Below are positions 1 through 51,499 of a stretch of DNA of 64,000 nucleotides, one piece after another. The notes beneath the pieces were generated by a model. The model was given only the letters and a program-made list of their open reading frames with translations, was not told the DNA's origin and did no database searches. The stretch is taken from assembly GCA_963556255.1 (NCBI GenBank), contig OY744612.1, positions 21,417,532 through 21,481,531 on the forward strand, given 5' to 3'. Origin of the DNA: Allolobophora icterica. Lineage: Eukaryota > Annelida > Clitellata > Crassiclitellata > Lumbricidae. The position numbers were made by a program, and so were the translations under genes. The first letter of the stretch is position 1. Each line of letters begins with the position of its first letter.

Positions 1-126
1 GCATATAGTTTTTTGTCTCTTTCTATGTCATTGTCTCTGCCTATGTCTCGTCCTTCGTCTCCTCCTCTGTTTTCGTCTCTGTGTTTGTCTTTGTCTCTCC
101 CTGTCGACCTCTATCTTTCCTTTTTG

Positions 127-305
127 TGACGTCACTGTTGCATCTCTGAGTCCTCTCTCCATAGTTGTTGTTTGTTACGTCACTGCTTTTATCGTGTTTG
201 TGACGTCACTACTCTATCACTCTCAGTCGCCATCAATCTTTCCTGCTTGTGACGTCACTGCTGTATCCCCTGTGTCGCCCTCTATCTTTCTTGTTTGTGA
301 CGTCA
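127..305. repeat. minisatellite carrying CRE-like octamers
   Basis: The palindrome TGACGTCA occurs at 127-134, 201-208, 250-257 and 298-305, with a one-base variant (TTACGTCA) at 175-182. Steps are 48, 26, 49 and 48 bases, and the flanking TTTGTG and CACT are shared, so this is a degenerate tandem repeat of about 48 bp. The octamer is the classic CREB/ATF site. Whether it acts as an enhancer is inference. Confidence 0.75.
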
Positions 306-644
306 CTGGCGATGACCCGATCGAAGCGACACACACCAACCCAGACCAGCTGGTCTCTAAACGTCTTTTACCCTGGATCAGATCTCTACCCCATTTTTAA
401 AGGGAAAGGACCGGCAAGCAGCGATCAGTTCGTCTAGTAGGCCTAGAGTTACAAGGTTTCAAGTGAATTCTTGCAAATGCAAAGCTTTTTAATCGTCGAC
501 TGTCATTCAGGATCATACAGCTCATAATCAGACAGCTTAGCCTACATTATGTAATTGCAGAGGTATACGTTTACAGAAAACGGGGCCATAGGCGCAAACA
601 TTTTACGGGGCTCTTCTGAACTTGTATTAGCCCCAGTCTTGTTG

Positions 645-765
645 TCAAGACCTTAAACCTCAAGACCAAGACCAAGACTTTTAACCTAAAGACCAAGACC
701 AAGACCAAGACTTTGAACTTCAAGACCAAGATCATGACTTTGAACCTCAAGACCAAGACCAAGAC
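645..765. repeat. GACCAA-type minisatellite, array 1
   Basis: Degenerate repeats of CAAGAC/GACCAA punctuated by ACTTTGAACCT, lying inside the hAT-like element. A related array at 1310-1470 in the same element suggests the internal region was amplified after insertion. Confidence 0.75.
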
Positions 766-1309
766 CCCAAAAAATCATATCCAGGTCAAACAAAAAACTG
801 TCGAGTCGGACTATTCGCTATTTTAATGAAAACGCGAGTCTTTTATTCAAGCAAGTTAACTTTAAATGCAGACTGCAAAGAAATTCCGAATTCGTATTTA
901 CAAAAGTCCTTCAGGCAAATGTTAATCCAAATACCTTTTGTATTTTATAAAAACAAATTCGCTCAGAATTTTCTGACCAAGACGTGGCTTGTGGGGCCTC
1001 ATAAAAATTTCGCCATGTGAAAAATACTTTCCATAGGTGCTGAAGTCGCTGGCACACACAGTAGCTTTTTAAGCACTGGATTTAAAATAATGTACAAATC
1101 GTGAGCCTTTTGAAAATCCTCTCATGGTTTATCAGACCCTGCTCAGAAAAATTCTCGGCAGGGTTTCCAGATACAGCATAACTTAGTTGCTGCTGCCGAT
1201 GGGTTTCCTGACCAACAAGAATTGTATCCGTCCGTAGGTATTTGTCGCAGGCTATGATGCAAACAGGCTTGATAAATTCTTTAATTCTTGAGTTTTGTTC
1301 ATGTTGACA

Positions 1310-1470
1310 GCCGGTCTTGGTCTTGGTCTTGCGAGACCAAGACCAAGACTTTGAACCTCAAGACCATGACCAAGACTTTTGGTCTCAAGACCAAGACCAA
1401 GACCAAGACCAAGACTTTTTTAAACGAACTCGAGTGCACTCAAGACCAAGACCTTGGTCTCGAGGACAAC
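1310..1470. repeat. GACCAA-type minisatellite, array 2, with hairpin
   Basis: Same repeat unit as the array at 645-765. It opens with an inverted pair, CTTGGTCTTGGTCTTG then GACCAAGACCAAG, separated by a few bases, which can form a short hairpin. Open frames through it encode only Lys-Thr runs and are not regarded as coding. Confidence 0.75.
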
Positions 1471-2599
1471 AAGTCTGATTAGCCCAAATGAAGAAAAAAA
1501 TTATAAATTACAATAATATACTTTATGTGAATACTAAACTGTAAAAAATAGAAAATAATTTGGAATAAGTCAAAATTGAAAAATGTTTTTTTTTATAATT
1601 TAAAAAATATTTTCATTCGTTTGGGGGCCCTCCGAGATTTGGGGGCCCTAGGCGCGCCTATGCGCAAAAGCGCCTCTGTTTAATTGGTCTATAATGAGTT
1701 CTAAAGGAACATGGTGCCACCTGGCGAATTATACGACAACAAAATGCTTACTTAGAAAAGCGTGCAGCGAATTTGTCTGCTTGAATGTGATAACAATTTG
1801 CGTTACAACTAACTTGGACGGCTTTGGCAATTAATTTCTGATCCTTGGCTAACAACAGACGATCATATAGTCCAGCATGACATCACCTAGATATAACAAC
1901 CCGGATTACCACCAACCTTCTATTCCTAAACCTTTCAAAACAATTTCCTATAATTGCCTCCGTGAACGTTTATGAAAAGTAACCCGAGTAACCCCCCCCC
2001 TCCCAAAAAAGGAGAGGAAAAGAAATATATATACCAAAAAGAGGCCAAAAAATAAATAAAAAGCCCACCCAAGCCCGAGGCAAATAGAATGAAGGAAACC
2101 GCTGCAAAAACCAGAGACGACAGGAGCTGCAGATGCAACAGCACGATCAACCGATAATACCAACCTACGCAGAACAGATTAGAAGAAACGCCAAAACCCC
2201 TGAAGAAGAAGAAAACTAACCCATATAATTCTCCAAATCTTTCTCCAACGGATCTCAATTCACTCGCGCCTGACTCTTCTGCAGTCCGAATTAAAGCTCT
2301 GAATCAGTTTAACAAAAAACAAAATCAACCATTTCCTCATAATATGCTGTCTAATCTGGCATCAAAACTAAAACCAAACGCCCTCGCTTTTGTAAACTAT
2401 ATAGGCCTATTGTACCGTTGCATAAGCTAGTCACCCTGACTTGTCTTATGCCTGGCGCTGAGAGATTTCTGAGATTTTACAAAAATTATTGCATTGCATT
2501 TGCATATATTGTCATTTCGCTATGATGGGTCGAACGATGCTGCTCCGACATGATTGTCTCAGTGCCGGACAAGAGCTGCCTCAGGGACACCGACTTAAT

Positions 2600-3057
2600 C
2601 AGAGGCGCGTTTACACGTAGGCGCACTAGGCGCGTGCATGGGCGGCGATCTGGGGGGGGGGGGGTCGAGGGGGACAAGACCCCCCACCTTTAAGAGTGTG
2701 GGGTCACGCCATACATCTCAGACAAGATCGCCGCCACTGGGCGCGTGCCTAGAGCCCCCCAAATCTCGGAGGTCCCCCAAACGAATGAAAATATTTTGTT
2801 TTCAATTATAAAACATAGCATTGAACCAAATAAATTCACATTGCTTGAAATAGCTTCGATAAGTAATCATAATAACAGGGTCAATGACACAAAACGGCTT
2901 CAAGTTCAACTTCGTGGGTTTTGCACATGATTGGCTAAACACCACCAGAGTTTCAGACTCAGAGTTTCAGTCTACAGTACTCTACACGTTCAGAATGGCC
3001 CCCCAAACCTGTTTGCGCCTATAGGTCTAGGCCCCATTTTCTGTAAACGCGACTCTG
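2600..3057. mobile_element. hAT-like non-autonomous element, family 1 copy C
   Basis: Ends CAGAGGCGCGTTTACACG and GTAAACGCGACTCTG are inverted repeats. Flanks GACTTAAT (2592-2599) and GGCTTAAT (3058-3065) match at 7 of 8. Internal blocks (CCCCCAAACGAATGAAAATA, GTTTGCGCCTATAGG, CCCATTTTCTGTAAACGCG) are shared with copies A and B. It is interrupted by a smaller element at 2637-2739. Confidence 0.8.
2637..2739. mobile_element. 103-bp MITE nested in a hAT-like element
   Basis: Ends CATGGGCGGCGATCT and AGATCGCCGCCACTG are near-perfect inverted repeats. The flanking octamer GGCGCGTG is perfectly duplicated at 2629-2636 and 2740-2747. Removing the element and one octamer restores the continuous host element end (…CACTAGGCGCGTGCCTAG…), so this insertion is the younger event. 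The interior contains a G12 run. The 8-bp duplication and CAGTGGCGGC-like terminus point to hAT. Confidence 0.85.
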
Positions 3058-3326
3058 GGCTTAATAGGCCCTATATATTCATCGGCAGCCAGCGGGCGAA
3101 TCTTTGGCATCTCTATCCCAACCAGCTTCTGTACTCCGTAACCCTTCTCGCCTACTTAGTCAGAAGACTAAGCCGACAGCACAATGTCATGGCGGCAAGC
3201 CATGTGCGCACCTGCCTCGTTGTTCTACATCCAACGTTTAACAACGACAAACTGCTTAAGATTACACGGGCCACCACAACCTTTTTCGAGATTCAGGTTG
3301 CGTCAATTTACACGGACCTTAGTTGA

Positions 3327-3367
3327 CCGCTATTGGCCAAAGCTCAACGCCCGTTGGCCAATAGCGG
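3327..3367. promoter_or_regulatory. inverted CCAAT-box hairpin upstream of CARMIL
   Basis: Arms CCGCTATTGGCCA (3327-3339) and TGGCCAATAGCGG (3355-3367) are perfect 13-base inverted repeats, each containing a CCAAT box (ATTGG/CCAAT). A wider inverted pair (ACACGGGCC near 3265; GGCCCGTGT near 3377) encloses it. It lies about 400 bases before the CARMIL start codon. It could be a promoter element or the core of a palindromic MITE; the sequence alone does not decide. Confidence 0.4.
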
Positions 3368-3760
3368 ATTAGCTGAGGCCCGTGTATCCCGTGTTACAAA
3401 TCAACAACCACATGACATGACGCATCTTCCGAAGGCTTCATACTGTGTGACATATCAAGTACATTTGGCTATAACAGCTATATTATTCACTCGCATGTAT
3501 GCGTATTTGTATACATCTACGAAGATAAGCATACTAGGGAGATACAGATATTAAGTGTATGTTGTGTGTCAAAAAGTAGCACGTTTAGCCTATCGTCGTG
3601 TTTACGGCAATCGTAAGCGTTTTGTTTTGGTTCCGCATTGAGATCGCGTGTGTGAGAAATGCTTTAGTTGACGATAATCGTGAAGACGTCCGATCATTAA
3701 AAGCCGTGGCGTTGGATTCTAAGCCATTTTCTTGACCGTTGCGGACACATAGTTTGAGAA

Positions 3761-45067
<41,307 letters not shown>

Positions 45068-45482
45068 CAGATCAGGTAACGGAAGGAATTCATCCTTGTT
45101 CCGTCAATTAACAAACCAGTCATTAATTACTTATAGCCGTCGCTTGAGCAAAATGTTGGAAAGCCAATAAGAAATAGTGAGTTTTGAGGCATTTCTTAAA
45201 GGAAGAGAAATAGTTCAAGCATTGGACAAACATTGGTAGTCAGTTCCAATGCTTAGAGACAACAACATGGAATGCATGAGAGCCCATGACAGTGCTACAT
45301 TGAGGTTCAACCAAAAGACCCATACCAGATGATTGCAGACTGCGTGGCAGAATGTAAGAGATAGTAGTAGTTGAAGGTAGGCAGGAGTCCTCGTTGTGAG
45401 GGTTTTCTGGGTAAGACATGCCAGTTTAAATCTTATTCTGAATGGTGCCACTGCTTTCGATGCTGAGGTTGCTGGGGAGGGG

Positions 45483-45680
45483 TGATAGAGTAATGGTAAC
45501 ACTCATGGCCAGGAGATCAGCAGTATGCGGATCGATTCCTGCAACCCCCTCAGGGAGGGGCGCCTTGTATGGCTGCCATAAACTGTGTTTAGTTAAGATA
45601 TTGATGATTTTACTGTCATGTCTCAATGTAATCTTACTGCGTTTGTCAGTTTGAATTAATAAAGAAAAAGATTATTATTG
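45483..45680 (+). mobile_element. tRNA-derived SINE, family D
   Basis: A-box-like GATAGAGTAATGGTAACACTC and B-box-like GGATCGATTCC at tRNA spacing, then a body and a tail GAATTAATAAAGAAAAAG. It supplies an AATAAA at 45658-45663 that could serve as the CARMIL poly(A) signal (inference). Similar tail sequence occurs near 55890-55975. Confidence 0.7.
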
Positions 45681-45860
45681 CTGTTTCCATCTACCATCAT
45701 CCAGTCCAGCAGCATCCATCTTCCTCTCGTTCTCTTTCCCTCCATTCTTCCCTCCGTGATGGTTCTCAGTAGGGCACCTCTTCTCAGTATGTGACCAATC
45801 GCCTCCCCCTGTCTCTCTCACAGTAGCCGCAAGAGAGACCTTACCTCTTCTACCTTATAC
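45681..45860 (-). mobile_element. non-LTR retrotransposon C-terminal relic
   Basis: The minus strand encodes EAIGHILRRGALLRTITEGR followed by MEGKRTRGR, the conserved end of a LINE-type reverse transcriptase polyprotein, from a lineage different from the relic at 35318. Short and broken. Confidence 0.8.
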
Positions 45861-46362
45861 AACACCTCTTCGTTTGTTTTATGCTCTGGCCAACTAACCT
45901 TTTCCATCCTGCACCATACACTTAATATTAAATGCAAAAATAATATCATCCGGCATTGCCTTTGAGAGGTAGTTATAAAAGCCCTGCTTAAATAAATAGC
46001 CCAGATACATAGAAACATATCTGTAACTGGATTAATTTTTTTGCAGCGCTGGACATTTGAGTTTAGGACCAAGCACGGACGTATTACCAATCCGTTCACA
46101 TTTTCGATTGCGATTTACTAACTTCACTTTATGACGCTGAAAGATATTTTTTGCATCAGCTAAAACAGTTCGTTTCTGCCATCTTGTTGTCTTTTGTGGA
46201 CTGAGGAGAGCTTATGTAGCCCAAGTATATTTGTGGTCTCTCATCTAAGCTTTGTCGATATATGCTTTTGTAGTCAACACAAAGTGCCTTAATCCAATTT
46301 TGTTTCTTTGGATATATTTTCTCTCTGCTTGGTTGTACTGCATTGAGTTGATTGATTCCAGG

Positions 46363-46645
46363 TGAATTATTCCCATGAATTGTTCTTTTGAATGATCCTA
46401 GTAAAATTATATGAATCGCTCATATGAATTATCTAGATGAATTGTTTCAAAGAAGTCTAGTTGAATTGTTTTGAATGGTTCTAGATTAACTGTTCTGACA
46501 ATGAGTCTGAATAGTTTTATAATTGTGAATTTTTTATGAATATTTTAAATGAATTTTTAATGAATTTTTTAGCTGAATTGTTTACAAGTAGATTCTAGTT
46601 GAATTTTTTTGAGTAATTATAATTGAATCATTATATTTTTTATGA
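46363..46645. repeat. degenerate TTGAATTGTT/TCTAG repeat
   Basis: Loose units such as TTCTAGTTGAATTGTTTTGA repeat for about 280 bases downstream of CARMIL. Confidence 0.6.
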
Positions 46646-48213
46646 ATGATGATGCTGACAAATCAAATTGTGTTAGAAGACAACATGTTCTGAGTGGTGT
46701 ATTATTTTCAGACTTGTTTCATTTTCATACAATGTCGTACAGAACCAGGAGGGATAGATGCCCAGGGCAAGAACACAGGGCAGGGTGCAAAATGAAGTTT
46801 TAAGACTTATTTGTACCCCGATTTTCTTAGACCTTTGTTCGATAGACCAATGGCATAATCCTTTGTTTAGCATTGTTCATTGTTAGCAAGTCAAGAGTAG
46901 AATCAATGAAACCTTGAGGTTCATCTGTAATTATTGAAATGTTGTGCTGTTTCAATGTAAGTTTTAATACAATGTAAGGTAATGCAAAATTAGAGCTTGA
47001 GAAAACTTATTCAGGGTTGTTGAGAGTTGCTCAATTTAACAGTCAATGTTTTTGAGTCCTAGTTTTTGAGTTGGACTTTTTAAGGTTTTGTATTTTGTTG
47101 AAGTGTAAGATCTGAGGAGAGAATTCAAATTGCCTATTACAGCGGATTTTAATTAAATACAGCAATTCAACATTAAAATTAACTGTCTTTCATTAGCTAG
47201 AAAGGAGGTGTGCTTGTTGCAGATTCAACTCTTTGGGACCATCCCTCTGTAGAGAATGTGTACAAGTTGTTAGGTTAATAAGTGTCAAATGATTGATGTT
47301 TTTTCTCTTTAAATCTTCTCTTGTAGTTATGCTGTGTAAGTATAATAATATAAAATTACAGCATATCTTTGGTGCTATGTAGCCTCTGCCAGTGAACAGT
47401 ATGTACACACTTATGTTGTATGTACGCATGTGCTTTGTATGTAGATTGTATATTTTGCATGTACAATGAATGTACAGTCTAAATATACATATGTAATGTA
47501 CATTGTATGTGCATGTACACTGGAAAGTAATGTGGTGAAAATTTTCAAACTTTCTCAGCATCACAAGAAGGGAGGGAGACCAGCTTATTGATCAGTGCTA
47601 TATGAATCTTGTCTGGTCAGTTTTGATGTCGGGTCAAAATCCAGGGGGATTAGGCCGGGCTAATATGAATACACTTACGTCATTATGTATTATTATGTAT
47701 CTGAATGTCTGATATTAAATGCCTGTATTGTATGCTTTTCACTAGTATGTATGTTATCTGGCTATTTATAAAGCACCTTTTAACAACCTCACAAGGGTAC
47801 TTAACGTGGCAATATATAAGATATATAAGTATATTTACGACTGTTTAAAGTGGAGAGACGATGTAGGACTATATGGCCTCGAACAACTTCAATTTTAGTT
47901 GGCAAGTGCATTGTGCTATATCCGCTTTCTTTTCTGGCGCCCCCATGCAGGCCTTCGGAACAGTAATACAAAGACGCTAACAACTGCGATGCTTAATTGT
48001 TAAATTAAACAACACTTCACACCGCAGCCCACATGGGGGCTAAAAGCAAATATGCCTGCATTTGCCCAATACCTTGTCTTCTTATCTAATCAGATTTGCA
48101 TGGCTGAAAACACTCTGGTTCTACCATTGACTGGCATTTTTTATAAGAATGCGAGCATCTCCCATCATGCCTCGATGCACCTCACTGCCTTGTGTTACTC
48201 ATTTCCAGATGCA

Positions 48214-48556
48214 CAACAGTCTTGGGGTTAGTGTGATGACCTGTCCATCCACAGGTCAGGGGTTCAAATTCCTATCGGGGCAGAAAGGGTTTTCAAAATA
48301 TCTGCTCCACTCGTGCCCTCGGCTATAAAATGAATACATCGACTGCATCAACACGCATGATAGTCGACTGGTTAGAGGGCTGGACTGTCAACTGAGAGGG
48401 GTCGGGGTTGAAATAACTGCACGAGTACACTGTAGGGAGAACGAGGACAGATCACCCGTCATCTTATGCTGAGGTGAAAAAAGTTCAGTGGCTAACACTT
48501 CATACCCATTATTTTTTCTTGGAGGTGGTTAATGGACTGCTCTTCTATATATAGAG
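48214..48556 (+). mobile_element. SINE family A, compound copy
   Basis: Two tRNA-like heads in tandem: one with B box GGGGTTCAAATTCC at about 48250, and a second (AGTCGACTGGTTAGAGGG … GGTCGGGGTTGAAAT) at about 48362. They are followed by the family body and the tail GGACTGCTCTTCTATA. This suggests one SINE landed in another or a tandem dimer. Confidence 0.7.
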
Positions 48557-49189
48557 GAGCACAAGGATTTATGAACATAGGAATTTATTTTGTGCTATGT
48601 ATGGACTCGACGTTGAAAAGGACCTACTAGATTCCACGGTTCTGTCCAGTTTCCAAGGAATTTGACTTGAAATCATTGATTAAATAACCGAACCAAAAGT
48701 TGAAACTTAGCAGATGCGCACAACAGTGAGATTCTAAAAGAGAGCTGTGTTATAAATGTTCAGTGTCTAGAAACATCTTGATGAGTGCTCGCTTACTTGT
48801 TCCAAAATTCAGCAAGTTCCCATGATCATGTTCATAAGGGCCAGAGCAGGCCCACAGCTCTGCCAGCATTTCCATGGCCATTAGATGGAATGCATATGGC
48901 TGGCATTTCCCCATTGGTCTCACATTCCTAAAAGGCATTTTTGTTTCCCCGGGGCTTCTGTGCTGAGAGCGCCTCTGAATAGTTATTCTGAGAGAGGAGC
49001 TTTATAAATTTCTAGATGCAATACAATAAAATACAATATGGGGACTACACTCCACACACACATCCATTTTGATAATATGGGTCCTGTATGGCCTCCATGT
49101 GATGATTATTTTACCATTTAATTAATAATTCAAACACTGAACTGAACAAATAACCACCAAATGTAGAAGTGAAGCAAGTGTAGGGGGTG

Positions 49190-49510
49190 GAAGTACTCCA
49201 CCATCTTCTTTATAGCCTACCATCTTCCTTCAAATTCTTCCTTCATATTCTTCACAGCCTACCATTTTCTTCCACCTCCAAATCCACCTCTGCCATCTCC
49301 TTCTCCACCATCTTCTTTATAGCCTACCATCTTTCTGCTACTCCCAAATCTTCCTTCTCCACCATGTTTTTTTATAGCCAACCATTTGCTTCCCTTCCTC
49401 CACCATCTTACTTCTCCACCATATTCTTCTGCATAGCCTACCACCTTCTTCTTCCTCCACCACCACCATCTCCCTCCTCTTCCGCCTCCTCCTGCTTCTC
49501 CTTCCTTCGT
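49190..49510. repeat. pyrimidine-rich degenerate repeat
   Basis: Units around TAGCCTACCATCTTCTTC recur with CT-rich filler. Frames are open on both strands because of low complexity; not coding. Confidence 0.7.
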
Positions 49511-49707
49511 AACCAATCAAAGATGACGGTTGTCCGTCTAGCCACAGCAGACATTGTGGCTGTCATCCAGACAAAACCGTCTCCCGATGCAGTCGTTGGG
49601 TGGGTTAGAAACACTTCAGTATTTACAAAAGCGAACAACAAAGCCAAAAGCCGCCTTCATTAAGTCAGGCAACCGTTACAAAAGCAACAATAGCCACAGC
49701 ACATTTG

Positions 49708-50834
49708 CAGTGGCGTAACAACCATATAACGAGGGTGGACAAAGTCCAGGGGCCCCCGAGGTCTCAGGGGCCCCAAGCTTTTTTACTGCGCACCCTGTGT
49801 CGTAGTCTGCTTTAGGGCCATATTTTTTCATTTTCCCCCAAGCAAATTTTTTTTAATATGGTTAATTGTTCCTTCCGATGACATATTTAGCTTACGGTCT
49901 TCAAAAGTGCCGCAACCAAGCCCATGTAGGTCTGAGCATCTCTGCAGCCTGAAGTAGGCTAGCCTGTAGTGTATATATATATGACGAATGCTTCATGATA
50001 TAATTGTATACGCCACAGCTTTATGTACGTGTGGTGTCTATATCTAGGCTATAGGTCACCGGGTCGCCGAGGTCGGGCTATATGACCCTGATCGTAGTAG
50101 AATCCAGTTGCCTATGAGTCAGACTCTCCCGTTCAGGCGTAACCACTGCATACACTTAAGTTTACGGTATACGCATATCTCTCAACTCCAGTCCTAAGAA
50201 ATGCCTGAAATAATATATGCCTGATTGCACGTCTGTTTATGGCTCTCTCACTCACATGGATCTGCGATGGCCCTATAGCCAGTGGCAGAGCGCTCCTTCT
50301 CCAAATTGAAACTTATGCAGATGTAGGCCTATCTTAGATCCACTATCTAACAGAACATGCTTGATGGTCTTGCTCTTCTTGCGGTCGAAAACGAATGCGC
50401 AAAACAATTGAATATTCATGATTTGATAGACACATTTGCTAATAGTAAAGCTAGAATAGCCAAATTCATGAAGCAATTCTCTGAAGAAGCGCTTCGCACT
50501 GACGACGGTGACTGGGAGAGTGACAAACAGCACACAAGCACTGTCAAGCAGTAGCCAGTTCTGGGATAGATGACATGATGTGAGAGCTCAATATGAGAAC
50601 TACAACAGACATTACATTACTGTGTACGTAGGCAATACATTTTTGGTGTATTCTTGTTTTGTCTGGAACCATTAGTGTGACTTGAACTATGGACCATTAA
50701 TCAGAACGTTTAATACTCTTTTTTTAACTTAACTGCAGTTTAAAATAGCCATCTCATCATTTTCACTTTTTAATGGGTAAGGACCCCCGAGCTTAGAATG
50801 TCCAAGGGCCCCCGGCTAGGTTGTTACGCCACTG
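49708..50834 (+). mobile_element. hAT element, 1127 bp, defective
   Basis: Perfect 16-bp ends CAGTGGCGTAACAACC and GGTTGTTACGCCACTG. The octamer CACATTTG is perfectly duplicated at 49700-49707 and 50835-50842. These are textbook hAT hallmarks. GGGGCCCCC-rich subterminal blocks occur at both ends. It retains only the far C-terminus of a transposase (50283-50554). It lies between CARMIL and the desaturase. Confidence 0.95.
50283..50554 (+). pseudogene. hAT transposase dimerisation-domain relic
   Basis: VAERSFSKLKLMQM, a stop and a frame change, YLRSTI, another stop, then MLDGLALLAVENECAKQLN and LIDTFANSKARIAKF. The order ERSFSKLK…YLRSTM…RL.GLALLS(I/V)E…ID.FA..KAR is the hATC (hAT family C-terminal dimerisation) domain of ZMYM1-like transposases. 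At least two stops and one frameshift make it non-functional. Confidence 0.88.
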
Positions 50835-51413
50835 CACATTTGATCAATCCTTAAACTGCACGTCCACTAATCTAGACACCAAAACAGAATAACAATGATC
50901 TGGCAATTATAATACAATGAATTAAGGGTCACTGTTGTTCTTAATGACATGTAGGCTAGACCAGAGAGAATGGCACCATCTATATTACATTAATAAATAA
51001 ATAAACACAATAATAGAATTGGGAAGCGATTAGTTTTATCTACAGCACCAGGCATCTGAAGACTAGTAGACAGTGAAGTCCATTAATATGGTATCATATA
51101 GAGGACCTACATAAAATGACATATTACCGGACAGTATGACTACTCTTCATAATAGTCTGATCCATTTCAACCATTTGCACCTAACTTACTTGGAATTACA
51201 CTTTCATTCGAGAATTCATTCATTCGAGAATTTATGTGTAATGCACCCCTACAAGGAACTACCCGGAGGCACTCCCAACACCAGTGTGTTCAAAAAGAAC
51301 AGTCTTAACGTTAATAAGAAACAAGCCAGGGGCCTCAGAATGCAGGCAGAGCTCTAGGGGAAGCCTAATCAAAACCACCCGGCCCACAACACCACACATA
51401 ACCTAAACATAAA

Positions 51414-51499
51414 CCCTGCCAGCATGCTCACATAGGGTCCCATATTCCCATACGAGATCCGTATAGAACCCACATAGGTCCCACCTAATGCTGGCAGGG
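51414..51499. mobile_element. 86-bp palindrome-ended MITE
   Basis: Ends CCCTGCCAGCAT and ATGCTGGCAGGG are perfect inverted repeats. The interior has paired CATAGGGTCCCATATTCCC and GAACCCACATAGGTCCC blocks. The target duplication is unclear. Confidence 0.6.

Larger units (their letters stand above)
558..1678. mobile_element. hAT-like non-autonomous element, family 1 copy A
   Basis: The left end CAGAGGTATACGTTTACAG and the right end GCGCCTCTG are inverted repeats of the same family seen at 2600-3057 and 22752-23065. Flanking octamers TGTAATTG (550-557) and TTTAATTG (1679-1686) match at 7 of 8 bases, as expected for an aged 8-bp target duplication of the hAT class. Internal sequence (AACGGGGCC, GGCGCAAACATTTT, TAGCCCAAATGAA, GGGGGCCCT) matches the 314-bp copy but is expanded by GACCAA repeats. 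No transposase is visible. Confidence 0.75.

Noticed and set aside
1935..2258. 107-residue hydrophobic reverse-strand frame
   Set aside because: Phe/Leu-rich low complexity from A-rich DNA, no recognisable family, no splice context.
49187..49663. 158-residue Ser/Pro/Phe-rich open frame
   Set aside because: Low-complexity pyrimidine-rich repeat; the complementary strand is equally open.
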